NCBI GenBank assembly: GCA_021775455.1
Contig: JAJFHU010000045.1
Coordinates: forward strand, 41,924 to 105,923
DNA length: 64,000 nucleotides
Direction of reading: 5' to 3'
Source of the DNA: Hyphomicrobiales bacterium
GTDB taxonomy: Bacteria; Pseudomonadota; Alphaproteobacteria; Rhizobiales; Rhizobiaceae
This document shows, piece by piece, positions 52,988 through 61,994 of the stretch (the first letter of the stretch is position 1; the number at the start of each line of letters is the position of its first letter). The notes beneath the pieces were generated by a model that ran no database searches, was not told where the DNA came from, and saw only the letters and a list, made by a program, of their open reading frames with translations. The translations under genes were made by a program, and so were the position numbers.

Positions 52988-55351
52988 TTACATGTGCAGG
53001 TTGATACCAATCCGTGCCACAAACACATCATCCAGCCTGTTCGATTCTGAGCCGCCGCCTGCAATTTCAGAGTTACTTCCGATATAGCTAAGCGCTTCAG
53101 CCCGCACTGTAATGTTGTCTTTCAACGGAGTTTCCACACCAAATCCAATTACCGGACGCCAGGCATGATAGGTATCATTTGCAGATCCGCCTTCGCTTGA
53201 TGTCGTAGTTCCAACCAACAAGCCAGCACCACCGGTGACATAGGCGAAGGATCCGTCATTGCCAATTCCCACGCCAACCCGGCCCCTGAGTGAAGCCATC
53301 AGGTCAGGTGCCATACTATGGCCACCCTGGACACGCTGCAGATCGGCAAGTGTTACATCACTTTCAATACCCCATCTGTAATTGCCGTTATCCTGATTGT
53401 AACCTACCTGAAGGCCACCCAATCCACCAGCAACGGTGTAGGTGAAATCATCGGAACCATCAGCCAAATCTCCGGAAGTTTTGCCAGCTCCCAAATGAGC
53501 GCCAACGTAATATCCGTTGCGAACATCTACTTCGCTGCCATTGGCGGCTGCACGACCATATGTAGTACCATTAAGGTGATAGTTGATACCGAGGCGTGCC
53601 ACGTATACGTCATCAAGTACGTTGTCTTCGTCACTCACATTCGTATTGTCGTCGCTACCCAGGAATGCCAGGCCTTCCGCACGTACTGTGAAATATTCGT
53701 TCAACGCTGTTTCGACACCAGCACCGACAACAGGACGCCAGTTAACAAAACTGGTGTTATTTCCGGCACTCGAGGTAGTTGTTCCCAACAATACCCCCGC
53801 ACCAGCGGTTAGGTAAGCGAGTGTTCCGCCACCAACTTCCATGCCAATCCGGCCCCTGATGGAACCCATGGCATCCGGTGCCGCACTGTGGGCCTGATGC
53901 TCACGTTGCAAATCTGCAAACGTCCAGTCGCCTTCAATACCCCAGACATAACTGCCGTTTTCCTGATTGTAACCCAGTTGCAGGCCACCCAGAAGTCCAG
54001 CTTTCGAGTAGCCGTAATCATCCGAATCAACGGCAAGCTCGCCAGAGGTTTTACCTGCACCCAAATGGGCACCAGCGTAATAACCAGTCCAGGAGGAATT
54101 AGCCGGATCGACAGCATTTTGCATCGAACGACCATAAGTGGTTCCACCCAGATGATAGTTGAGGCCAAGCCGTGCCACATAAACATCATCAATCTGGTTT
54201 GGATCAGATGGGCCTGTAAGCATATTTTGACCAAAGAAGGCAAGGCCTTCGGCACGAAGCGTGAACAACTCGTTGAGTGGCGCTTCGACACCAACACCCA
54301 CTACAGGACGCCAAATTAAATAACCATCGTTGGATGACCCGTCACTGGATGTCGATGTTCCCCACAATGCACCGGCACCACCTGTCACATAAGCATATGC
54401 GCCATTTCCAACTTCCATACCCCAGCGGGCGCGTAAAGTTGACATGGCGTCCGGACCAACATTGTGGCCGCCTGTCTGGCGTGTCAGATCCACGAAGCTC
54501 AAATCGCCTTCAATACCCCAGATATAGCTACCGCTTTCCTGGTTCCAGCCGAGTTGCAAACCACCCAGCGCACCCGCCTTTGAGAAGGTATAATCTTCGG
54601 TATTGGAACCGATTGCCAATATACCGGTCATCTTGGCAGCGCCCAGATGGCCACCAAAATACCAGCCATCCCATGTTGAGTTGGCCGGATCACCCTGGTA
54701 GCTCACCGCACGCTCATATGTTGTTCCACCTGGCACATAGTTGATGCCAAGCCGGGCAACATAAACATTGTCCAATGTGTTGGCTTCTGAAATTCCGTCC
54801 GATTCGGTATCGCTACCAAAGTAAGCTAGTCCTTCGGCCCTGATTGTCAGGTTATTGCTTAGCGGGGCTTCGACACCTGCTCCGACTACGGGTCTCCAGT
54901 TTACAACTGCGCTGCTGTCGCCCGCACTCGAGGTTGTTGTACCCCAAAGTACTGCGGCACCACCGGTCACATAAGCAAATGCTCCAGATCCAATTTCCTT
55001 GCCAAGACGTCCTCTAATTGAGGCAATGCCATCAGGCGCAACGCTGTGCCCGCCGTAAACACGCTGCAGGTCTGCAAACGTTACATCGGTTTCTATACCC
55101 CAAATGTAATTACCATCATCCCAGTTGTGCCCTAATTGCAGGCCACCCAATGCGCCGCCTTTACTGACGTCTGCATCGTCGGAAACTTCAGCCAGACGAT
55201 TGGTTGTTTTGCCTGCACCCAAGTGACCACCAAAATACCAGCCATTCCAGCCGACATCCATTGGTGCGGCGATTTCATCTGCAGCACGAACGCTGCTGGT
55301 TGCTATGGTAATCGCAAGCGCGGAAGCGCTGCATAGAAGGAATTTTTTCAT
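52988..55351 (-). CDS. Outer-membrane protein of four tandem eight-strand-type barrels
   Basis: This 787-residue secreted protein has a signal peptide (MKKFLLCSASALAITIATSS, cleavage near VRAAD). Four repeats follow, beginning at residues about 36, 228, 422 and 613 (GWYFGGHLGA, GWYFGGHLGA, GYYAGAHLGA, GYYVGAHLGA), so the period is 190-194 residues. Each repeat matches a whole Omp25/Omp31-like outer-membrane barrel: amphipathic strands, FAYVTGGAAVLWGTTTSS-type loops and the ending DNVYVARLGINY. Usually such proteins have a single unit. The last residue is Met, not the Phe/Tyr that normally marks barrel ends. A strong terminator follows. Role unknown, perhaps a stable coat or several barrels in one chain. 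Confidence 0.88.
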   Translation of the reverse strand: MKKFLLCSASALAITIATSSVRAADEIAAPMDVGWNGWYFGGHLGAGKTTNRLAEVSDDADVSKGGALGGLQLGHNWDDGNYIWGIETDVTFADLQRVYGGHSVAPDGIASIRGRLGKEIGSGAFAYVTGGAAVLWGTTTSSAGDSSAVVNWRPVVGAGVEAPLSNNLTIRAEGLAYFGSDTESDGISEANTLDNVYVARLGINYVPGGTTYERAVSYQGDPANSTWDGWYFGGHLGAAKMTGILAIGSNTEDYTFSKAGALGGLQLGWNQESGSYIWGIEGDLSFVDLTRQTGGHNVGPDAMSTLRARWGMEVGNGAYAYVTGGAGALWGTSTSSDGSSNDGYLIWRPVVGVGVEAPLNELFTLRAEGLAFFGQNMLTGPSDPNQIDDVYVARLGLNYHLGGTTYGRSMQNAVDPANSSWTGYYAGAHLGAGKTSGELAVDSDDYGYSKAGLLGGLQLGYNQENGSYVWGIEGDWTFADLQREHQAHSAAPDAMGSIRGRIGMEVGGGTLAYLTAGAGVLLGTTTSSAGNNTSFVNWRPVVGAGVETALNEYFTVRAEGLAFLGSDDNTNVSDEDNVLDDVYVARLGINYHLNGTTYGRAAANGSEVDVRNGYYVGAHLGAGKTSGDLADGSDDFTYTVAGGLGGLQVGYNQDNGNYRWGIESDVTLADLQRVQGGHSMAPDLMASLRGRVGVGIGNDGSFAYVTGGAGLLVGTTTSSEGGSANDTYHAWRPVIGFGVETPLKDNITVRAEALSYIGSNSEIAGGGSESNRLDDVFVARIGINLHM

Positions 55352-55698
55352 TAGTCTATTGCCCTGTGGTTTATGCCCTGTTCACCGTGTCCGACTTTAG
55401 AATCGGGTTTAGTAATTGTTAACCTACTCATAATTTTTTAACAGGTGTGATCAGGGAATCCAAGTTGAATATTCGGAGCAGTATTTTTTTCAACAGCACA
55501 GCAAATTTTTATTTTGTGCATGAAATCAACAGCATATTCAATTTTACCTGAAAAATAAGTGTGGCTCTTTTGCAACAAACGTTCAAAAAATGCCCTTAAA
55601 GTGTGTCGGTAAATAGTAGAAGCGTTTTTTTGGGTCAATGATTTGGGTCAGTGATTTGAACCAGAGAAAAGGCCCCAAATTTGCCTGAAAAATACAAA
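55352..55698. promoter_or_regulatory. AT-rich intergenic region upstream of the four-barrel gene
   Basis: The 347 bases between the barrel gene start and the csaA stop hold no credible gene. The sequence next to 55351 is AT-rich and must include the barrel-gene promoter. A 13-base tandem repeat TTGGGTCARTGAT occurs at 55630-55642 and 55643-55655. Nothing else was recognised. Confidence 0.45.
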
Positions 55699-56055
55699 TT
55701 ACCCGGCCCGCGTTCCGTTTGGTACTTCGCGTTCCGGCATTGCCAGAACCGGGACGATTTTGTCTGCGTAGCCAATGTCAAACAGCATGGCCTCAGACAT
55801 GATTCCCGCCATTTTGCGCGGAGCCAGGTTGACGACAAACAATGCCTGAACGCCTTCTATTTCTTTCGGATCGTCGCGCTCCTGTTTCAAACCCACCACA
55901 ACTGTTTTAATCGCAAATCCCAGATTCACCTTGAGTTGAACAAGCTTTTTTGAATCCGGAACATCACTCACCTCCAGAATTGTGCCAACCCTGATGTCCA
56001 TTTTTTCAAGGGCGTCAAACGAGATTTCCGGTTTTGGTGGCGCAGCATTGGTCAT
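55699..56055 (-). CDS. csaA: CsaA-like tRNA-binding / secretion chaperone protein
   Basis: This small single-domain OB-fold protein (118 residues from ATG 56055, with AGGGA eight bases upstream; ATGs at 56061 and 56079 also in frame) has the CsaA signature ISFDALEKMDIRVGTILEVS, the middle part VNLGFAIKTVVVGLKQ and the ending LAMPEREVPNGTRAG. In Bacillus CsaA acts as an export chaperone; the same domain binds tRNA in MetRS and Arc1p. It diverges from the GntR gene. Function in this host is not known beyond family. Confidence 0.9.
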   Translation of the reverse strand: MTNAAPPKPEISFDALEKMDIRVGTILEVSDVPDSKKLVQLKVNLGFAIKTVVVGLKQERDDPKEIEGVQALFVVNLAPRKMAGIMSEAMLFDIGYADKIVPVLAMPEREVPNGTRAG

Positions 56056-56142
56056 GGTCATGTTCCCTGGTTTTGCCATTTAACTGGCTTTGTGCAATTT
56101 GATCAAATATTAATCGTCAGGATTTCGTCGATAGTTGAAAGC

Positions 56143-56844
56143 ATGATGGCCTCAGACAAAAGTACATCCAAGGCAGATGGAAGTGCGCAGCCTCGTGCAG
56201 GCTTGCCCACTCATGAGATTATCTACCAGAAACTGAAGCAGGGCATTCTCTTTGGCGATTTCCAGCCGGGCAAACCGGTAACCTTGCAGGGCATCGCAGA
56301 CGAGATGAATGCAAGCCTTACTCCAATACGGGAATCTGTCCGTCGTCTGATTGCTGAACGGGCGCTGGAATTTCATGACAATCGCAGGATTTCCGTACCT
56401 CCCATGAATTATGAGCGGTTGGAGGAAATCTACACTGCCCGACTTGCGCTGGAGCCGGAACTGGCATTTCGTGCTGCTTCCCACGCCGAACCGAAATCAA
56501 TCTCCAAACTGGAAGAAATTGACGCCGGCGTGGATCAGGCAATTCTGGATGGTGACACGCAGGCCTATCTCAAGCACAATTTTGAGTTTCATCGCACGCT
56601 TTACACGCTCAAGCCATCGCAAATCTTGTTGCCGATTGTTGATAGCCTGTGGCTGCAGTTTGCACCAAGCTTGCGGGTTGTTTGCGCGCGCTATGGCACA
56701 TCTGGCTTGAGTGACGAGCACAAGACCGTGGTGGCGGCTCTTAAAGCGGGGGACGCTGAAGCGGTCCGAACCGCGATATATGACGACATTTCACAGGGAA
56801 AACGTCTGATAGAGGAAGAGATGGGCGGCAGTGATGGATCTTGA
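56143..56844 (+). CDS. GntR-family transcriptional regulator (FCD domain)
   Basis: This 233-residue regulator starts at ATG 56143 or 56146. It has a winged helix (THEIIYQKLKQGILFGDFQP, then GIADEMNASLTPIRESVRRL) and a C-terminal FCD all-helical ligand domain (ARLALEPELAFRAASHAEPK; KHNFEFHRTLYTL with the usual metal-binding His). FCD members respond to small organic acids. It lies 116 bases upstream of the SLC13 permease gene on the same strand and is its likely regulator. It could also reach the xsc-pta genes, which is speculation. Confidence 0.9.
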   Translation: MMASDKSTSKADGSAQPRAGLPTHEIIYQKLKQGILFGDFQPGKPVTLQGIADEMNASLTPIRESVRRLIAERALEFHDNRRISVPPMNYERLEEIYTARLALEPELAFRAASHAEPKSISKLEEIDAGVDQAILDGDTQAYLKHNFEFHRTLYTLKPSQILLPIVDSLWLQFAPSLRVVCARYGTSGLSDEHKTVVAALKAGDAEAVRTAIYDDISQGKRLIEEEMGGSDGS

Positions 56845-56960
56845 CCGAATTTTTCAGCAATTTCGGTCGTGCAAATCCAGCGATGATTTATCAGTATCCA
56901 TGTGGTTGCGGTCAGGCGTTCGAATATATAACCTTGCATATGATAGGTGAGGGGTAGCGT

Positions 56961-58844
56961 TTGGAACCACTGGTTTTCAACTTTGAAATGGGCGTAGTCG
57001 TCGCGGCTCTGGCGTTCACGGTTTTCTTGTTTGTGTCCGAGATTATCCGCATTGATCTGGCGGCCATTCTGGTACTGGTGTTGCTAGGAATTCTCAGCTA
57101 CTTGCCCGGCCTGTCAAACCTGGCCGACGTCAATCACCTGTTTGATGGCTTCGCTTCAAACGCGGTCATATCCATCATTGCCGTCATGATTGTCGGTGCC
57201 GGGCTGGACAAGACCGGCATCATGAACAAGGTTGCGGCAGTCATCCTTAAACATGGCGGCTCAACCGAGCAGCGGGTACTTCCAATCGTATCCGGCACTG
57301 TAGGTGTTATCTCCAGCTTTCTGCAAAATGTCGGTGCCGCTGCCCTGTTTTTACCGGTTGTCAGCCGGATTTCTTCCCGCACAGGAATTCCGCTCAGCAG
57401 GCTTTTAATGCCGATGGGCTTTTGCGCAATCCTCGGCGGAACCATGACCATGGTTGGTTCTTCACCCCTGATATTGCTGAATGACCTGATACAGACGGCA
57501 AATTCGACGCTTCCTGCAAGCCAGAAGATGGAGCAGTTCAGCCTGTTTTCCGTGACCCCAATTGGCTTCGCCCTGATCGTCACGGGTATCTTGTACTTTC
57601 TCCTTCTTGGGCGCTGGGTGTTGCCGGGCAGCACTGACAAGATAGACGTTACATCCGGGCAGGGAACATCGGATTATCTTCAGCGTGTATACGGGCTGAC
57701 TGCCAGTGTTTTCGAGGTTGATGTGCCAGACAACAGTCCGCTGGTTGGCCAACAACTTGCCGACATAAACTTCAAGAACAACATATATATCATCAGCACA
57801 TTTTATCGCGGCAAGACATCCATGGTTCAAATCCTCACCGCCGAAATTGCAGCGCCGTGCCGATTGGCCATCATCGGGAAAGAATCTGTCGTAAAGAATT
57901 TTGCCAAAAAGAACGGCCTGCGCATTCGTCCGAAACTGGATGCGTTCGCCGAGGAATTTGCACCCACAAATGCTGGTATCGCGGAGATCGTTATTCCGCC
58001 CGATTCCAAACTGATTGGGAAATCTCCAAGGGATCTTTTACTGCGCAAGACATATGGCCTGAGCCTGCTCGCCATCCACCGTGGAGAGGATACCCTGAGC
58101 CATGTGGAAACCGAGGATCATGTACCAACCGCAATTGGCCTTGTTGAATTCAAGCCGGGTGACATGTTGGTTTCGCATACCCGGTGGGACAATCTCACCC
58201 GGTTAAAGCGGGATCGGGATTTCGTTGTCGTAACTTCAGATTTTCCGCAGGAAGAACTCCGTCCACACAAAGTGGGCTGGGCGCTCACATTCTTTGTTGT
58301 TTCGCTGTCGATGATATTGTTCACTGATGTGCGGCTGTCACTTTGCCTGCTAACGGGCGCGGTGGGAATGCTCCTTACAAAAGTGCTGAGCATTGATGAA
58401 GCCTATCGGGCAGTCGGCTGGAATACCGTCTTTCTGCTGGCGTGCCTTATCCCGCTGGGTCAGGCCGTTCAAAATACCGGGACAGCCGAATGGATAGCAC
58501 AGCAAATATTGTTGATCCTCAATGGTTGGCCGGTATGGTCGCTTCAAGCCGGTGTTGCGGTTTTGGCAACGGTGTTTTCTCTGGTAATGTCCAATGTTGG
58601 TGCGACTGTTTTGCTTGTGCCGCTTGCTGTTTCGATTGCAATTGCAGCAGGCGGTAATCCGGCGGTGTTCGCGCTGACCGTGGCAATCTCCACGTCGAAC
58701 TCATTCATAATTCCAACCCATCAGGTGAATGCGTTGATCATGGGGCCGGCCGGCTACAAGGTTGTCGATTTCGTGAAGAGCGGCGGGATCATGACATTCC
58801 TGTTCCTGATTGTCTCGTTGATAATGCTGAACGTAATTTTTTGA
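56961..58844 (+). CDS. SLC13-family permease with internal TrkA-C domains
   Basis: This 627-residue membrane transporter has about eleven hydrophobic segments in two halves (residues 10-220 and 425-627) around two cytoplasmic TrkA-C (RCK-C) domains at about 230-410. The halves show the DASS-type inverted motifs SSFLQNVGAAALFLPVVSRI and MSNVGATVLLVPLAVSIA. The start is TTG with GAGGGG upstream. SLC13-type proteins move sulfate, carboxylates or organosulfonates with sodium. The nearby xsc-pta pair makes a sulfonate a reasonable guess, but no sequence feature proves it. Confidence 0.9.
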   Translation: MEPLVFNFEMGVVVAALAFTVFLFVSEIIRIDLAAILVLVLLGILSYLPGLSNLADVNHLFDGFASNAVISIIAVMIVGAGLDKTGIMNKVAAVILKHGGSTEQRVLPIVSGTVGVISSFLQNVGAAALFLPVVSRISSRTGIPLSRLLMPMGFCAILGGTMTMVGSSPLILLNDLIQTANSTLPASQKMEQFSLFSVTPIGFALIVTGILYFLLLGRWVLPGSTDKIDVTSGQGTSDYLQRVYGLTASVFEVDVPDNSPLVGQQLADINFKNNIYIISTFYRGKTSMVQILTAEIAAPCRLAIIGKESVVKNFAKKNGLRIRPKLDAFAEEFAPTNAGIAEIVIPPDSKLIGKSPRDLLLRKTYGLSLLAIHRGEDTLSHVETEDHVPTAIGLVEFKPGDMLVSHTRWDNLTRLKRDRDFVVVTSDFPQEELRPHKVGWALTFFVVSLSMILFTDVRLSLCLLTGAVGMLLTKVLSIDEAYRAVGWNTVFLLACLIPLGQAVQNTGTAEWIAQQILLILNGWPVWSLQAGVAVLATVFSLVMSNVGATVLLVPLAVSIAIAAGGNPAVFALTVAISTSNSFIIPTHQVNALIMGPAGYKVVDFVKSGGIMTFLFLIVSLIMLNVIF

Positions 58845-58960
58845 TTATCTTCCGCGGGCAGTTTCAGAAAATCTTCCGCTTTACGTGAAAAATCAGCCAT
58901 TATCGAAAGATTGGCCTGTGTCTATTTAGGGGAGAGGTATACCTTTTGCGATGCTGACGT
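58845..58960. other. Intergenic gap after SLC13 gene
   Basis: This 116-base gap separates the permease stop from a convergent small gene. A 9-base direct repeat ATCTTCCGC occurs twice. No terminator with a T-run was found. Confidence 0.3.
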
Positions 58961-59314
58961 CTATTCTTCAACCCGTGTTGCCAAACTAACCAATGTAATG
59001 TTTCCGCCATGGCGACGGCTGCTTAGTTCGCTCAATGTCTTTTCGACTTGCCTGGATTGCTTATATATTGCATCTACGCCGCTTCCGAAGACCAACCGTA
59101 ACGTATGGCGATCACACATATTAGCCAGTCGCAGACCAAGTTCACGCATGTGAACACGCTGATAGCAAAACTTGGCAATCTGTGCCCGTTGGATTGCTGG
59201 TAATTTTGCACCGATATCCAAAGCAACTGAGGGTGATGATGCTAACTGGTCAATTGAAGGAATTTCAACAGGAACTTCGGTTTTAAATTCACTTATTTGT
59301 TTTTGCGTCTGCAT
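58961..59314 (-). CDS. Hypothetical protein, 117 residues
   Basis: A 117-residue frame from ATG 59314 reads MQTQKQISEFKTEVPVEIPS and continues through a likely helical, charged body (AKFCYQRVHMRELGLRLANM) to a clean stop. The composition is that of a normal soluble cytoplasmic protein. No domain, signal peptide or membrane segment is seen, and I do not recognise it. It is convergent with the SLC13 gene and separated by several hundred bases from the class V enzyme gene. Being short and orphan, it could still be a spurious frame. Confidence 0.55.
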   Translation of the reverse strand: MQTQKQISEFKTEVPVEIPSIDQLASSPSVALDIGAKLPAIQRAQIAKFCYQRVHMRELGLRLANMCDRHTLRLVFGSGVDAIYKQSRQVEKTLSELSSRRHGGNITLVSLATRVEE

Positions 59315-59679
59315 GATTGGTATCCCAGCTTTGCGTCATCAGGATTTCGAGAATCCCACGACAGACACTGGTTGGATTATGGTAAATAAGTAGTTAAGAT
59401 TTTTACTTTGCAGGATAAACCACAAGAGGTGATTATTTCTATTCTTGGCACTTTTCAGCCATTAAAAATTTTTTTCAAAAAAACTTTCCCCCGCCTTAAA
59501 ATCGTCCCGCATACTTCATCCACTTTTGTTCTGGACAAACACTGGACGATGGCCAAAGTCGAGTATAGCAACAGAAGCGGAGCGGGACAAAGGAAAGCCC
59601 GAAGGCGAGGCGGAAACCAAAAAAGAGAAAAACCATTGATACCGGAGAAAAGACGTAGGAAGCTGGAAATCGTGACACA
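59315..59679. other. Intergenic region before the class V PLP enzyme
   Basis: These 365 bases between the divergent small gene and the PLP-enzyme gene contain A/T-rich tracts around 59464-59486 and no recognisable gene. An open frame at 59408-59725 is rich in Lys/Arg, overlaps the next gene and is not believed. Promoters for both neighbours should lie here. Confidence 0.35.
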
Positions 59680-60954
59680 TTGCCAAATGGAGCATACAAA
59701 TTGTTTGATACCAAGCCAGGTCTGATGCAGGGAATTCGGGATAGATTTGCCCACGTCACTTCCTGCCCCTTCACCGGAGACCGCATATTTTTTGAAAACG
59801 CCGGCGGCGCGTTGACCTTGAACTCGGTCGTGGATGTATCGGCGAAGCTTGCGGCTATTCCGGACAATCAGGGGCGGGACAATCCTGCATCTGTTGAACT
59901 CATGCGAATGATTGCCAAGGCGAGGGATGATGCGAAGTTGTTCCTCAATGCTTCAGGCGGGCAGGTCATCGTTGGTGAAAGTGGCACCGAACTGCTCTTC
60001 CGGATGATTTCGGTTGCGGCAATGAGTTCTTCGGACGGCGGCAATATTATTGGCAGTACTCTGGAGCACCCCGCTTCGCGCAGTGCTGCTGTAAAGTGGG
60101 CAGAAAGAACTGGCAAACGCTATATCAGTGTCAAACACAATAATGAAACAGGTTCAGTAGATGCGGCGGACTATGCAAATCTTCTGACCGCAAATACGCG
60201 CGTCGCCACCATTGTGCAGACTTCGCCAGTTACGGGCATGGGTGTTGATGTTAAGGCTATCTCCCGGACAATCCGGGCGGTATCGCCGAAATGCATCATA
60301 ATTGTAGACGGAATTCAGCACGCGGCGCATGGCGGGTTGGATGTTGATGATTACAAGATCGATGGATACGCCATCTCCCCATACAAGGTGTTTTCCCGTC
60401 ATGGATACGGGGTAGCTTGGTTATCGGACCGGCTGGCCAACCTTCCGCACAACAATCTTGTAGGCGCACCTGATGATCAGTGGGAACTTGGGACCCGGGA
60501 TACAGCATCCTACGCAACTTTCTCGGAGGTGGTGGAATATTTCGAATGGCTTGGCGGTCAGTTCACGAGTTCAAAGGATCGGCGGAAGCGAATAGAAGCT
60601 GCAAGTACAGCAATCCATGCGCACGAAGAAGCTCTAACAGAAGCCATGCTTCACGGCACCGGAAATCTCAAAGGCCTAGCAGATATGGCACGCGTCAGCA
60701 TTATTGGTGGTGTTGACAATCCCCGTCGCGAGGGACTTGTTTCATTGAATGTGGAGGGGTTGCCTGCGGAAAAGGTAGTCGCTTCGCTGCATGAACACGG
60801 TATTCGTGTGCACACCCGAAAGGCTGATCATTATTCTGGCAACATCCTGGAACCACTGGGCTTGCCATCCTGTGTTCGGGTGTCACTGTGCCACTACAAT
60901 TCAATGGAGGAAGTAACCCGTTTCCTGACAGCCATGCAGGAGATTGCCGAATAA
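59680..60954 (+). CDS. Class V PLP-dependent aminotransferase / cysteine-desulfurase-like protein
   Basis: This fold-type I PLP enzyme has 424 residues from a TTG at 59680 (ATG 59725 is an alternative, 409 residues). The family points are the early RIFFENAGGALTLNSVVDVS, His130 in TLEHPASRSA (ring stacking), Asp210 and His214 in IVDGIQHAAHGGLDVDDYKI, and the Schiff-base Lys236 in SPYKVFSRHGYG. It belongs to the cysteine-desulfurase-like group whose substrates are largely unknown. No IscU or SufE partner is near. It converges on pta-xsc with ten bases between stops, so a role in C-S or sulfonate metabolism is possible from context. Confidence 0.85.
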   Translation: MPNGAYKLFDTKPGLMQGIRDRFAHVTSCPFTGDRIFFENAGGALTLNSVVDVSAKLAAIPDNQGRDNPASVELMRMIAKARDDAKLFLNASGGQVIVGESGTELLFRMISVAAMSSSDGGNIIGSTLEHPASRSAAVKWAERTGKRYISVKHNNETGSVDAADYANLLTANTRVATIVQTSPVTGMGVDVKAISRTIRAVSPKCIIIVDGIQHAAHGGLDVDDYKIDGYAISPYKVFSRHGYGVAWLSDRLANLPHNNLVGAPDDQWELGTRDTASYATFSEVVEYFEWLGGQFTSSKDRRKRIEAASTAIHAHEEALTEAMLHGTGNLKGLADMARVSIIGGVDNPRREGLVSLNVEGLPAEKVVASLHEHGIRVHTRKADHYSGNILEPLGLPSCVRVSLCHYNSMEEVTRFLTAMQEIAE

Positions 60955-60964
60955 TATCAACGAA

Positions 60965-61963
60965 CTACAGCGCTGCGGCCTGAACGCCGGTGAGTGCAAT
61001 CAAATGATAAACATCATCTGCGCTGCAGCCGCGAGACAGGTCATTCGCCGGATGGGCGAGGCCCTGAAGAATAGGTCCAATTGCCCTGGCTCCACCGATG
61101 CGCTGGGCGATCTTGTAGCCGATATTCCCCGATTCAAGATTGGGAAACACAAACACATTGGCATCACCACCAAGCGGAGAATTTGGAGCCTTGGATTTCG
61201 CAACTGAAGGAACAAACGCCGCATCGAACTGGATTTCACCATCGATAATCAAATCGGGCATGGTTTCCCGAGCGATATCAGTCGCGGCCCTCACCTTGTC
61301 GGCGCGTTCATGCTTGGCGCTTCCCAATGTAGAAAAGGAGAGCATCGCAATCCTCGGATCGCTGCCGGTAAACGCAGGCATGGATTTGGCGCATGACATC
61401 GCGATTTGTGCAAGTTCATCGGCTGACGGTTCAACAATCAGTGCGCAATCGGCAAACATCAACACGCTCTTGCCGGGACTGGTTTGCGGATCAAGAAACA
61501 TCAGGAAGAAACTGGAAACAGTCCTTATACCTTCCGCACGCCCAATGATCTGGAATGCAGCACGAACCGTATCGGCTGTTGTATGAACGGCACCACCGAT
61601 GGTTCCGTCACCATCACCAACTCGAACCATCATTGCTGCAAGTTGCAATGGATCGCGCATCGCAGCGCTGGCTTGGTCTGCATCGACGCCCTTGTGCTGA
61701 CGCAACTCGAAAAACGCCTCCGCGTAGGCGCTGTGTTGGTCGTAAGCGCGGGGATCGATGATTTCGAAATCGGAAGGATCGCCCCCGGCATCCGAAAGCC
61801 GTTGCTCTACAATGGCGCGACTTCCGATGAGAACCGGCTTCGCTATGCCATCCGAATTTGCGCGTACTGCACCTTCAGCAATACGCGGATCCTCCCCTTC
61901 CGAGAGGACGATCCGCATTGGTTTCGCTTTCGCCGCAGCGACGATGTCTTCAAGACTGTTCAT
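60965..61963 (-). CDS. pta: Phosphate acetyltransferase
   Basis: The enzyme converts acetyl phosphate to acetyl-CoA and here drains the acetyl phosphate made by Xsc. It has 332 residues, the short catalytic-domain-only form, with MRIVLSEGEDPRIAEGAVRA, GDGDGTIGGAVHTTADTVRA, KSVLMFADCALIVEPSADEL and NVFVFPNLESGNIGYKIAQR as family segments. It is 31 bases downstream of xsc in the same operon, the arrangement found in sulfonate-degrading bacteria. Confidence 0.94.
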   Translation of the reverse strand: MNSLEDIVAAAKAKPMRIVLSEGEDPRIAEGAVRANSDGIAKPVLIGSRAIVEQRLSDAGGDPSDFEIIDPRAYDQHSAYAEAFFELRQHKGVDADQASAAMRDPLQLAAMMVRVGDGDGTIGGAVHTTADTVRAAFQIIGRAEGIRTVSSFFLMFLDPQTSPGKSVLMFADCALIVEPSADELAQIAMSCAKSMPAFTGSDPRIAMLSFSTLGSAKHERADKVRAATDIARETMPDLIIDGEIQFDAAFVPSVAKSKAPNSPLGGDANVFVFPNLESGNIGYKIAQRIGGARAIGPILQGLAHPANDLSRGCSADDVYHLIALTGVQAAAL

Positions 61964-61994
61964 GTCAGACCAATGTCAGAACAGTTCAGTGACA

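Noticed and set aside
53318..54744. Several plus-strand frames opposite the four-barrel gene, repeated in pattern
   Set aside because: They repeat because the sense gene has four repeats; they are antisense shadows.
55438..55638. Minus-strand 66-codon frame upstream of the barrel gene
   Set aside because: AT-rich, no start signal, no similarity recognised; it lies in a promoter region.
59408..59725. Plus-strand frame of 105 codons, rich in Lys and Arg
   Set aside because: Composition is odd, it overlaps the start of the class V enzyme, and no ribosome binding site or domain is seen.
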